From contig JAUYQE010000028.1 in the NCBI GenBank assembly GCA_030695605.1, positions 1 through 12,698 of the forward strand: DNA of 12,698 bases. The letters run 5' to 3'. The notes beneath the pieces are model-generated. The model worked only from the letters and a program-made list of their open reading frames with translations. It was not told the DNA's origin and ran no database searches. Shown piece after piece: positions 6,374-12,614 of this stretch. The position numbers were made by a program, and so were the translations under genes. Source of the stretch: Nanobdellota archaeon (GTDB lineage Archaea; Nanobdellota; Nanobdellia; Woesearchaeales; GW2011-AR9). Each line of letters starts with the position of its first letter. The stretch's first letter is position 1.

Positions 6374-6382
6374 GTTAAAAAA
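6374..6382 (-). promoter_or_regulatory. TATA box of the DNA glycosylase gene
   Basis: The minus strand reads TTTTTTAAC, about 25 bases before the ATG at 6353. The distance favours the shorter protein start. Confidence 0.5.
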
Positions 6383-6400
6383 GTTTTCGAGGGATATTCC

Positions 6401-6652
6401 CTACATCTGAAACTTTACGAAAGAGGTATCTTCTTTCTCTCCATCATCGTCGTCATCATCATAAATCTTGATAATGACTTCACTACGCTGCTCGCCATCT
6501 TCTCTTTCTTCTTCCTCGGGGCCCCGCTCTCCAGGCCGGTAGGGCAAAGGAAGCGGAAGCTCTAAAGGCACTTGCACCTCACGATATTGCTCTCTCTGCC
6601 TTTCTCTTTTCAGAAATTCTTCAACGATTAGTTTATCTATACTATCGCCCAT
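6401..6652 (-). CDS. Small proline-rich/acidic protein of unknown function, 83 aa
   Basis: I do not recognise this protein. Three zones can be seen: a charged N-terminal helix (IDKLIVEEFLKRERQREQYR, 5-24), a proline-rich middle (PLELPLPLPYRPGERGP, 29-45), and a strongly acidic second half with EEEERED (46-52) and six consecutive aspartates (65-70), broken by the strand-like EVIIKIYD. It has no signal peptide or membrane segment and is probably largely disordered. A clear TATA box centred about 30 bases before the ATG at 6652 supports it as a real gene. It sits alone between the DNA glycosylase and peptidase E genes. The acidic part could mimic nucleic acid or bind a basic partner; this is only inference. 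Confidence 0.6.
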   Translation of the reverse strand: MGDSIDKLIVEEFLKRERQREQYREVQVPLELPLPLPYRPGERGPEEEEREDGEQRSEVIIKIYDDDDDDGEKEDTSFVKFQM

Positions 6653-6674
6653 CTAACAGGAAGAAAAGGCATTT

Positions 6675-6689
6675 GAATATATAAATATT
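6675..6689 (-). promoter_or_regulatory. TATA box of the 83-aa acidic protein gene
   Basis: AATATTTATATATTC on the minus strand is centred about 30 bases before the ATG at 6652. It is one of the clearest TATA boxes in the window. Confidence 0.6.
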
Positions 6690-6734
6690 GTGCGGATTTT
6701 GGCTCGACAGGCGGCGGAGATGCCACAAAAACCA

Positions 6735-7394
6735 TTATCTTTCTTTAAACCCCTTAAAATATTCCCGTTTACCTTCTCCAACCACTTTGACTGTTCCATT
6801 TTGCACGAGAACAGCTTGTTTATCTGAAAGAGCAACAATCGGAGATTTTGTGGTCTTCGCAGCCTTAGCTACAATTGCTCTATATTTCTCCTCAAAATGT
6901 GCTGTAATCAAAAACGGCACTAAATTTAAAGCAGTAAAATCTGTTATTCCGACTCGATTACGATCTTGATGCTTCCAAGTAGCAGCTTCAATAGTTGGAC
7001 AAGCAATATAACTTCCTGCGCTTACTCCTACATAAAGACCGCCTCTTCTTAAGAAACCAGGTAATAATTTATCAAAACCGCTTTCTCTTACCCATTTTAG
7101 CAGATAAAAAGTATTTCCCCCATTTACAAAAATTATTTCCTTATTGGACAATATCTTTTCCACGTCTTTCTGTGTTTTGTCTTTGAGGTCAACATCTTCA
7201 ATATGTTTTATTCCACAGTTGTACAGCAGTTGCCTATCTTTTTCTATCCACGCAGGATTTTTTGATTCGCCATAGGCCGCGGTCGTTACAAAAGCTACTC
7301 CGTTTTTTTCTGGTCTCCTCTTCGGTAAAATGGACAGAAAATATTCTCTTATCTCAGGAACAATTCCCCCAGAGGTGAGTAAAAGCGTTGCCAT
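6735..7394 (-). CDS. Peptidase S51 family protein (peptidase E-like), 219 aa
   Basis: Peptidase E (S51) is a cytoplasmic serine dipeptidase specific for N-terminal aspartate; cyanophycinase belongs to the same family. The diagnostic parts are an N-terminal LLTSGG (5-10), the FVNGGNTFYLLKWV segment (89-102), and the nucleophile elbow GVSAGS (123-128) with S125 as the likely catalytic serine. The histidine of TAHFEEK (H166) is the likely partner in the Ser-His-Glu site. At 219 residues it is close to E. coli peptidase E. The gene is visibly more AT-rich than GatD and PAC2 nearby, which may reflect later acquisition. A TATA-like AAATAAAAAG lies about 29 bases before the ATG, with no Shine-Dalgarno. 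Exact substrate preference cannot be read from sequence. Confidence 0.87.
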   Translation of the reverse strand: MATLLLTSGGIVPEIREYFLSILPKRRPEKNGVAFVTTAAYGESKNPAWIEKDRQLLYNCGIKHIEDVDLKDKTQKDVEKILSNKEIIFVNGGNTFYLLKWVRESGFDKLLPGFLRRGGLYVGVSAGSYIACPTIEAATWKHQDRNRVGITDFTALNLVPFLITAHFEEKYRAIVAKAAKTTKSPIVALSDKQAVLVQNGTVKVVGEGKREYFKGFKER

Positions 7395-7415
7395 CTTATT
7401 TGAGCAATTTGATAA

Positions 7416-7429
7416 CTCTTTTTATTTCT
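7416..7429 (-). promoter_or_regulatory. TATA box of the peptidase E-like gene
   Basis: The minus strand carries GAAATAAAAAGAG, centred about 29 bases before the ATG at 7394. The spacing predicts a leaderless or nearly leaderless mRNA. Confidence 0.5.
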
Positions 7430-7494
7430 TGTGGAGTGTGATTTACTATCGCTGAAAGTGTCATACATTCAGTAAGATAAGAGTATCAACAAAA

Positions 7495-7767
7495 TTACTC
7501 TATCACCACCACCGCACATGCCCTTTTTCGACACTGTATTTCTCCTTGCCCGCAGTCCAGCGTTCCGGGCTCGCAGACGGCGGTGCACAGGGCCCCAGAA
7601 CAGTCCGGCTTATACTCTTGATTCACCGCATCCTGCGCATGACAGCATGATGCAGGGACACAATCTGCAGCAACAGAACAGGACTTTTCTGGAGGGATGG
7701 AAGTGCAGCCCAACAGGAAAAGACTGACAAAAAGAAATCCAAAAAAGTGCTTTAGGGGAAATACCAT
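7495..7767 (-). CDS. Cysteine-rich lipoprotein of unknown function, 90 aa
   Basis: The N-terminus is a lipoprotein signal peptide: a short charged start, a hydrophobic core FFGFLFVSLFLLG (8-20) and a lipobox LLGC, with C21 as the lipid-modified cysteine. The mature part (22-90) holds ten more cysteines (C30, 36, 41, 42, 56, 61, 65, 72, 79, 84), enough for five disulfides, in spacings such as SCSVAADC, ASCC and GTLDCGQG. It is therefore probably a small disulfide-rich domain anchored outside the cell membrane. No known enzyme motif is seen. The ATG at 7767 is chosen because the signal peptide begins there; an in-frame start at 7812 would lie inside gatD. It begins only four bases after the gatD stop codon, so it may be co-transcribed with gatD. 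Confidence 0.75.
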   Translation of the reverse strand: MVFPLKHFFGFLFVSLFLLGCTSIPPEKSCSVAADCVPASCCHAQDAVNQEYKPDCSGALCTAVCEPGTLDCGQGEIQCRKRACAVVVIE

Positions 7768-7771
7768 ATTT

Positions 7772-9067
7772 TTATTCCGAGAGAAACTCTTCCTCATATC
7801 CCAACCGCTCATTGATCTCCCCCCGCAAATTCTGCTGCAGGAGCTTCGGCACCTCTTTTCGCGGATAATTCGCCAGCAGCCAGGATAACTTCACGAGAGC
7901 CGTATTCGCCAGCATATCTTTTCCAGGAATAATGCCCAATTGCAGCAAGTCCCGCCCTTTGTCATAGACGTTCATATTCACGCCGCCAAACAGGCATTGG
8001 GTAGTCATGACGACCACGCAGTCGGAATCAATCACTTTCTGCAGCGCCGGATAGATTTTCTTATGGATCGCTGCTTCTGGATTCGGCACTTGCCCGGGGG
8101 TCTGGCCTAAGCCTGTACCTTCGATTACCAGCCCTTTATAGCCCGTAAAAAAAGAAAACTGCTCGGGAAACATATTCACATGAATTTTCAGCAAGCCGAC
8201 TTTGTCTTCCATCTTGGGCTTCAGGACAAGTTGCGCAGCACGTCTTGGGTAGTCTTTCTCGAAGAACTCAATGTTTCTCGTTTTGTAGTCTATACGAGCC
8301 ATGGAACCAGCATTGATGGCTTTGAAAGCATCTCTTCGGGAAGAATGCAGCTTGTAGGTCTTGCACGCAGGCAGGATAATGCAACCGGCGTCCTCGGACG
8401 ATTCGTGCATGCAGATTGCCACTCCACCAAAATCCGTCTTCGAGACGAATTCTGCTGCGCAGATGAGATTCATTGCCGCATCGCTGCTGCCGCGGTCAGA
8501 AGAGCGCTGTGCGCCCACCAGAACAATAGGCACTGATGTTTTTTCGACGATGAACGAGAGTGCTGCTGCCGCAACCGCCAAATTATCCGTCCCCATGCCG
8601 ATGATAATGCCTTTGACGCCTTTCTTGACGTGTTTCTCGATGGCTTGGGCAATGAGCGTAAAATGCGCAAAGCGCAGATCATCGCTCCACATCTGGGCCA
8701 CCAGTTCCGATTCAATATTCGCAATCTGCTGCAGCTCGGGAAACATACTAACTAACTCTGCTGGAAAAAAGCTGGAAACCACGCCGCCGGTGCGGTAATC
8801 TACTTTCGAGGCGATCGTGCCGCCGGTGTGGAGGATGGCCAGGGTGGGGAGTCCGGCACGTTTTGCCAGTTTTGCAGGAGCAGCTTTTTTTGCCGAAGCT
8901 TTCTGGAGAACAGTCATTTTTGTAATCTCTTTCTTGGGGAAGCCCAGATTATAGCCATTGTCTAGCTTAATAATAACCGTATCCGGAGCAGGGCTAGGCA
9001 TAAGAAAGCCTTCTTCCATCCTTTTTTTGGTCGTTATGGTAACGCGATCGCCGGGCTGTGGAGCCAT
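7772..9067 (-). CDS. gatD: Glutamyl-tRNA(Gln) amidotransferase subunit D, 431 aa
   Basis: With GatE, GatD converts mis-acylated Glu-tRNA(Gln) to Gln-tRNA(Gln) in archaea; GatD is the glutaminase that releases ammonia. The N-terminal small domain is typical (PGDRVTI, then VIIKLDNGYNLG at 31-42). An alanine/lysine linker (about 54-70) leads to the asparaginase-like domain LAILHTGGTIASKVD (76-90). Catalytic residues by analogy with type I/II asparaginases are T84 in GGTIAS and T160-D161 in GMGTDNLA. The VGAQRSSDRGSSDAAMNL segment (184-201) and the C-terminal VVMTTQCLFGGVNMNVYDKG are also characteristic. The ATG at 9067 is chosen because it matches the family start and has a TATA box about 25 bases upstream; the possible extension to 9166 crosses the promoter. 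gatE is not in the window. Confidence 0.96.
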   Translation of the reverse strand: MAPQPGDRVTITTKKRMEEGFLMPSPAPDTVIIKLDNGYNLGFPKKEITKMTVLQKASAKKAAPAKLAKRAGLPTLAILHTGGTIASKVDYRTGGVVSSFFPAELVSMFPELQQIANIESELVAQMWSDDLRFAHFTLIAQAIEKHVKKGVKGIIIGMGTDNLAVAAAALSFIVEKTSVPIVLVGAQRSSDRGSSDAAMNLICAAEFVSKTDFGGVAICMHESSEDAGCIILPACKTYKLHSSRRDAFKAINAGSMARIDYKTRNIEFFEKDYPRRAAQLVLKPKMEDKVGLLKIHVNMFPEQFSFFTGYKGLVIEGTGLGQTPGQVPNPEAAIHKKIYPALQKVIDSDCVVVMTTQCLFGGVNMNVYDKGRDLLQLGIIPGKDMLANTALVKLSWLLANYPRKEVPKLLQQNLRGEINERLGYEEEFLSE

Positions 9068-9088
9068 AGAAGGACTCAATTTCTTAAG

Positions 9089-9096
9089 ATTTAAAT
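9089..9096. promoter_or_regulatory. Palindromic TATA element shared by gatD and the APH-type kinase gene
   Basis: ATTTAAAT is a perfect palindrome in the 55-base gap between gatD (start 9067) and the kinase gene (start 9123). Its centre is about 25 bases from the gatD ATG and about 30 bases from the kinase ATG. No second TATA-like element is seen in the gap except the adjoining CTTAAG (9083-9088). One TBP site could serve both leaderless transcripts. Confidence 0.6.
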
Positions 9097-9122
9097 AGGT
9101 TGTGCTTGGAAAAACAAAGAAA

Positions 9123-10202
9123 ATGGAAATAAACCCGGAGGGCTTAAAGCAATACTTAGAATCCATCTATAGCGGGAACATTACTGACGTAAGGATACAA
9201 AAACTTGGAGAAGGGTGTGTTGGAACGGGCTTTTCATTGGATTTCAAAGTTAACGGAAAAACGCAAAGAAAAATTCTGAAAACGTTATTTACTGAAAATC
9301 TAGGCATGGACCATTTTTCTGATCGGGCGGGTTCACTTCTTTTAGCACATTCTCATTATGCTAAAATCCCAAATCATATTGCTTCTTCAGATGTTTGTGG
9401 GATTACCAAAGAGGGAGAAATTATTTCTTTGGGAAATGCTCATGAATTTTTTATTCTCATGGAGGAAGCACAAGGAAAAGATATGTTTAATGATTTCCAA
9501 CGAATAGCAAAAACAAATCTTCTTACTGATGCAGATCGAAAAAGAATACTACAACTTTCTGATTTTTTAGTCACATTACATCAGGAAAAGCCCTCTCAGA
9601 ATAAAGCGAGCCTCTATAAGCGCTGTTTACGAAACATAATTGGGGGGAATACTTCAATTATGTCGATTATTGACATGTACCCAAAAGATGTAAAATGGGT
9701 CTCAAAAGAAGAGATTAATCAGTTGCTTCAAGCTTCTATTCATTTTTGGATTACACATAGATTTAATGAGAAGAGACTTTGCCATACTCATGGAGATTTT
9801 CATCCGGGAAATATTTGGTTTAAAGATGCAGAAAATTTTACATTACTCGATAGATCAGGACAGACTTATGGAGAAGCTGCAGATGATCTTACTGCATTTT
9901 CCGTTAATTTTATTTTTTATTCTTTAAAAGAACGAGGAGAATTTTCCGGAGCAGCCAAAGAAGGTTTTGATTTATTTTGGAAAAATTACATTTCTAAGAC
10001 TAACGATACTGAAATCGTCAATCTGGCTCCTCCTTTCTTTGCATTACGAGCGATGGTAGTAGCTAACCCGATGTTTTACGGTGACGATTTTTTTGGTTCG
10101 CCTGAAAACGCACATAAAATAAGGAGTTCTCTATTCCATTTTGCATTACAGATGGTGCAAGATGGAAAATGCGACTTGGATAACATTGAAACTTACTTCT
10201 GA
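9123..10202 (+). CDS. Aminoglycoside phosphotransferase (APH)-fold kinase, 359 aa
   Basis: The fold is shown by a glycine-rich loop LGEGCVGTGFSLDF (28-41), an ATP-binding lysine candidate in KILKTLF (K53), the Brenner-type catalytic motif HTHGDFHPGNIWF (221-233; H223, D225, N230) and the metal-binding aspartate in LLDRSGQTYGEAADD (D243). APH-fold kinases act on small molecules such as aminoglycosides, choline, homoserine and sugars, so the fold alone does not mean drug resistance. The YGEAADD ending differs from the usual GDP.YDLA form. The ATG at 9123 is preferred over the GTG at 9102 because it is about 30 bases from the TATA box. Codons are clearly AT-rich compared with gatD and the DHH gene on either side, suggesting acquisition. 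It overlaps the DHH gene by 10 bases tail to tail. Confidence 0.82.
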   Translation: MEINPEGLKQYLESIYSGNITDVRIQKLGEGCVGTGFSLDFKVNGKTQRKILKTLFTENLGMDHFSDRAGSLLLAHSHYAKIPNHIASSDVCGITKEGEIISLGNAHEFFILMEEAQGKDMFNDFQRIAKTNLLTDADRKRILQLSDFLVTLHQEKPSQNKASLYKRCLRNIIGGNTSIMSIIDMYPKDVKWVSKEEINQLLQASIHFWITHRFNEKRLCHTHGDFHPGNIWFKDAENFTLLDRSGQTYGEAADDLTAFSVNFIFYSLKERGEFSGAAKEGFDLFWKNYISKTNDTEIVNLAPPFFALRAMVVANPMFYGDDFFGSPENAHKIRSSLFHFALQMVQDGKCDLDNIETYF

Positions 10203-11194
10203 TAATACTTCTCCATCTTTTCGAGGAGCATCTCTTTTATCTGCAGGTAATTCTCCGGTGTGACATCATAGTCCAGCGTAAACCCGCCGCCATTTCCCCG
10301 GCCACCGCCGCCTAAGCTCTGCACAAAAGGCACGACGGGAAAAGAAGAATCCTCACAGATAAAGATCAAATGGTTTCGCACCGGCGGCTTGAAAAGACAA
10401 ATAAAAACCTCAGCAATGTCCCGATACTGCTCGCGCAGATAGCTCGGCCCCGGCTTGGGCGAGAGCAGCGGTGATGCATAGCCAAAAACAATCCGCCGAT
10501 CCCCTTGCGAAATCATTTCCACACTTTCCTTAAGCTCGGCATAAGCCTGGCTTTCCCGGCGAGTAAAAGTGTTCACCTGCTCCTGCCATGCGGGAGAGAG
10601 TTGCATCTGTCGGTCAAAACACTTCTCATCGCGGAGATCGCAGGCCAGATCAAGAAGGCCGCGATAATCCATGGTTTCATTGGCGACGGCAATAATTTTT
10701 TCCAGGTCATTGCCCAGGCGAACCGCAGCCGGCTGATGCATCGGGCCGGGGTAATCGCTGGCTTGGGCGATTCTCGCCAGCATTTTCTCATACGGATGGC
10801 CTAACAAGAAATGCTGGGCAACGAGCAGGGATGCACACTTGTCTTTGTGGTACTGTACGGTTATGCCCCGCTTAGTCAGCTCTTTTTGGTGCGCTGCTGT
10901 ACCATCGTGATGATCAAACCAGTGCAGGGTTTTTCCGGAAACTAATTGGTCCAAAAGGGCACTATCCCCCTCTGCTTGCAGCAAGCGATCATTGACGGAC
11001 AGGTCTGCGACATAAAGTCTCTCATGCATTCTGGATTTTTCAACTGCTTCCTGAAAGCTTTCAACCAGCCGGTCATACCGGACAAAGACATGGTCTTGCA
11101 TATCTTTATCATCGATGAGAAGAGCCCGCAGCAGCAAAGCTCGGGAAATCAGGCCGTCCGGGTCCTCCGCATGCGCAATGACTAAAGGGTTCAT
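10193..11194 (-). CDS. DHH family phosphoesterase, 333 aa
   Basis: DHH proteins are manganese-dependent phosphoesterases such as RecJ exonuclease and NanoRNase. The motifs are motif I, VIAHAEDPDGLIS (5-17), with one residue more than the usual HxDxDG spacing; motif II, ADLS (63-66); the DHH motif WFDHHDGT (92-99; D94, H95, H96); and ASDYPG (145-150). The C-terminal DHHA1-type loop is GGGGRGNGGG (295-304), where many RecJ-like members have GGGH; the form resembles the AlaRS-type GGGGR loop. No OB fold or extra domain is visible, so a full RecJ is unlikely; a nanoRNase or pApA phosphatase role is more plausible. Start ATG 11194 fits motif I at the usual position. No clear TATA is seen in the 44-base gap to TFB, so the two may be co-transcribed. 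Confidence 0.88.
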   Translation of the reverse strand: MNPLVIAHAEDPDGLISRALLLRALLIDDKDMQDHVFVRYDRLVESFQEAVEKSRMHERLYVADLSVNDRLLQAEGDSALLDQLVSGKTLHWFDHHDGTAAHQKELTKRGITVQYHKDKCASLLVAQHFLLGHPYEKMLARIAQASDYPGPMHQPAAVRLGNDLEKIIAVANETMDYRGLLDLACDLRDEKCFDRQMQLSPAWQEQVNTFTRRESQAYAELKESVEMISQGDRRIVFGYASPLLSPKPGPSYLREQYRDIAEVFICLFKPPVRNHLIFICEDSSFPVVPFVQSLGGGGRGNGGGFTLDYDVTPENYLQIKEMLLEKMEKYYQK

Positions 11195-11238
11195 GGTGAA
11201 GATAATAAAAACGATGCCAAAACAGCACAGAACAAAAT

Positions 11239-12204
11239 TTACTTCTTCTTGCTCTTTTCGACTTGCTTTGTAAGTTTCAAGCGCTTGATCAGCTCTTTGT
11301 AGCGGTTTCGGATTGTGACTTCGGTTACTCCCGCAACGTCCGCGACTTCCCGCTGGGTGCGCTTCTCGCCATGGACTAAGCTCGCTACATAGAGAGCAGC
11401 AGCAGCAATGCCCGTGGGCCCTCTTCCGGAGGTAAGCTCAATGTCCCGGGCCATTTCCAGAATCTCCACCGCTTTGGATTGCGTTTCTGCGGCGAGCTTC
11501 AGTGCGGAAGCAAAGCGCGGGATGTAGTCCGCAGGATTGCTGGGCTTGACGGTGACTTCGAGTTCGCGGGTGATGAAACGATAGGTTCTGCCAATTTCTT
11601 TCTTCTCAATGCCCGATGCTTCGCTCATCTCATCTAACGTACGAGGAACTTCATGGCGCCGGCAGGCGGCGTATAATGCTCCCGCAACGACGGATTCCAT
11701 GGAACGGCCACGGACGAGACCTTTCTGTACGGCAGCCCGATAAATTCTGGCTGCTTCTTCTTCGACGGATTTCGGCAATTTCAGGAAAGAGCTTACTCTT
11801 TTGAGTTCTGCCAAAGCGACTTTTAAGTTCCGCTCAATGGCCGTGCTGATGCGGATGTTCCACTTGCGCAGGCGGAAAAACCTGTCTCTCTCTCGCTCGG
11901 AACCGAGCTTATAGAAATCAGAAACCGTGCCCACTTCTGTGCCTAAGCCTTGGTCAAATTGCGTTGGTGACGCAGGTGCGCCGGTACGCCGCTTGCTGGC
12001 TCCCCCTTCGTCTTCAAATTCCCGCCATTCCTGTGAGAAATCGACCATGCGGTCTTCGATGACTAATCCGCACGTCCGGCAGACGGTTTCCCCTTTCTCG
12101 ACGTTGCGAAAGATATCCTTACTGCCACATTCGGGGCATTCTTTGAGGGTTTTGCGGAGCATGGTAGGTGGAAGAAAAGCCTCGCTACTTTGGAGAGTTA
12201 ACAT
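11239..12204 (-). CDS. tfb: Transcription initiation factor B (TFB), 321 aa
   Basis: TFB binds TBP and the BRE next to the TATA box and recruits archaeal RNA polymerase. The N-terminal zinc ribbon has CPEC (23-26) and CRTC (42-45). The B-reader/linker region follows with DRMVDFSQEWREFEDE and the SPTQFDQGLGT segment. Then come two cyclin-like repeats: the first with SVVAGALYAACRRHEVPRTL, the second with GRGPTGIAAAALYVASL and the recognition-helix motif TQREVADVAGVTEVTIRNRYKEL. The last residues are lysine-rich. The start is ambiguous: ATG 12204 adds 14 residues before LRKTLKECPECG, while ATG 12162 gives the more usual short N-terminus. An AT-rich promoter with several TATA-like elements lies at 12211-12260. 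The 12204 start fits the element at 12231-12240. Confidence 0.96.
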   Translation of the reverse strand: MLTLQSSEAFLPPTMLRKTLKECPECGSKDIFRNVEKGETVCRTCGLVIEDRMVDFSQEWREFEDEGGASKRRTGAPASPTQFDQGLGTEVGTVSDFYKLGSERERDRFFRLRKWNIRISTAIERNLKVALAELKRVSSFLKLPKSVEEEAARIYRAAVQKGLVRGRSMESVVAGALYAACRRHEVPRTLDEMSEASGIEKKEIGRTYRFITRELEVTVKPSNPADYIPRFASALKLAAETQSKAVEILEMARDIELTSGRGPTGIAAAALYVASLVHGEKRTQREVADVAGVTEVTIRNRYKELIKRLKLTKQVEKSKKK

Positions 12205-12210
12205 TTTATT

Positions 12211-12260
12211 AATTTATAAATCTTTCGGAAATTTTTAAAGAAAAAGAAACATTTTTAAAG
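12211..12260. promoter_or_regulatory. Divergent TFB/51-aa gene promoter with a repeated TATA element
   Basis: The 10-mer ATTTTTAAAG occurs twice, at 12231-12240 and 12251-12260, exactly 20 bases apart (two helical turns). The right copy is centred 27 bases before the ATG at 12283 and suits the plus-strand gene. The left copy, read as CTTTAAAAAT, is about 31 bases before the TFB ATG at 12204. A third AT-rich element, TTTATAAAT (12212-12220 on both strands), is nearer to TFB and would produce a leader for the alternative start at 12162. Confidence 0.55.
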
Positions 12261-12282
12261 GCTAAAGTTTTTCTCAACACCC

Positions 12283-12438
12283 ATGGATAAAAGAGGGCAG
12301 CTGGGCATCATCGAGTTCAAGTACTTCTTTGTGGGTTTGGTGATTGGGGTTATTCTCGGCCTGCTGCTGGTCTGGCTGGGCACGGCGGGTGTATTGCCAT
12401 TCCGGATTCCGGTATGTGGAGCAGCGCCGGCGAGTTAA
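12283..12438 (+). CDS. Small single-span membrane protein, 51 aa
   Basis: This short gene encodes MDKRGQLGIIEFKYF at the N-terminus, then a glycine-rich hydrophobic helix FFVGLVIGVILGLLLVWLG (15-33), then LPFRIPVCG and a short tail. By the positive-inside rule the basic N-terminus faces the cytoplasm, giving one transmembrane span and a short outside tail with a single cysteine (C46). The KRGQLGIIEFKYF start looks like those of short membrane proteins common in DPANN genomes, but I cannot name a family. Support for translation is a TATA box at the leaderless distance (27 bases), a TAA stop and GC-rich codon use like the neighbours. It is divergent from TFB by 78 bases. The glycine spacing (GxxxGxxxG) suggests helix packing with itself or a partner. 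Function unknown. Confidence 0.75.
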   Translation: MDKRGQLGIIEFKYFFVGLVIGVILGLLLVWLGTAGVLPFRIPVCGAAPAS

Positions 12439-12614
12439 GAGAAAGTTGTCAGTTCTCAGGTTTACGGAAATTTTTGTACAAGGGGCTTTGTAAAGTTCTC
12501 AGAGGGGCATACCACCGGTATAATAGCGGTTATTAAGAATATAGCTGCAAGAAGAGAAAATGTTATATAGCGTGTATAAATATTTCCCGTGATAATAAAG
12601 AGGAAAAACTACTT
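12439..12614. other. Intergenic stretch with short repeats and promoter of the last gene
   Basis: No gene is supported in these 176 bases. AGTTCTCAG occurs twice (12451-12459 and 12494-12502). CTTTGTAAAG (12486-12495) is a near-perfect inverted repeat, and the sequence around 12511-12533 contains ACCGGTA and CGGTTAT. A TATA-like GTATAAATATT lies at 12574-12584, about 36 bases before the ATG at 12615. This stretch could be an operator region, a 3' end or a short RNA; I see no C/D or H/ACA box structure. Confidence 0.4.

Noticed and set aside
7395..7494. Imperfect inverted repeats (TTGATAACTC with GAGTATCAA; CTGAA with TTCAG) near the peptidase E promoter
   Set aside because: They are short, interrupted and far apart in AT-rich DNA; chance is as likely as function.
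8180..8798. Plus-strand frames opposite gatD
   Set aside because: They are antisense to the conserved asparaginase domain and show no domain of their own.
9068..9166. N-terminal extension of GatD by 33 residues
   Set aside because: It crosses the TATA box and the divergent gene start and has no similarity to the family N-terminus; ATG 9067 matches the family.
12585..12600. C-box-like GTGATAA suggesting a C/D box RNA
   Set aside because: No properly placed D box or paired C'/D' motifs are present.
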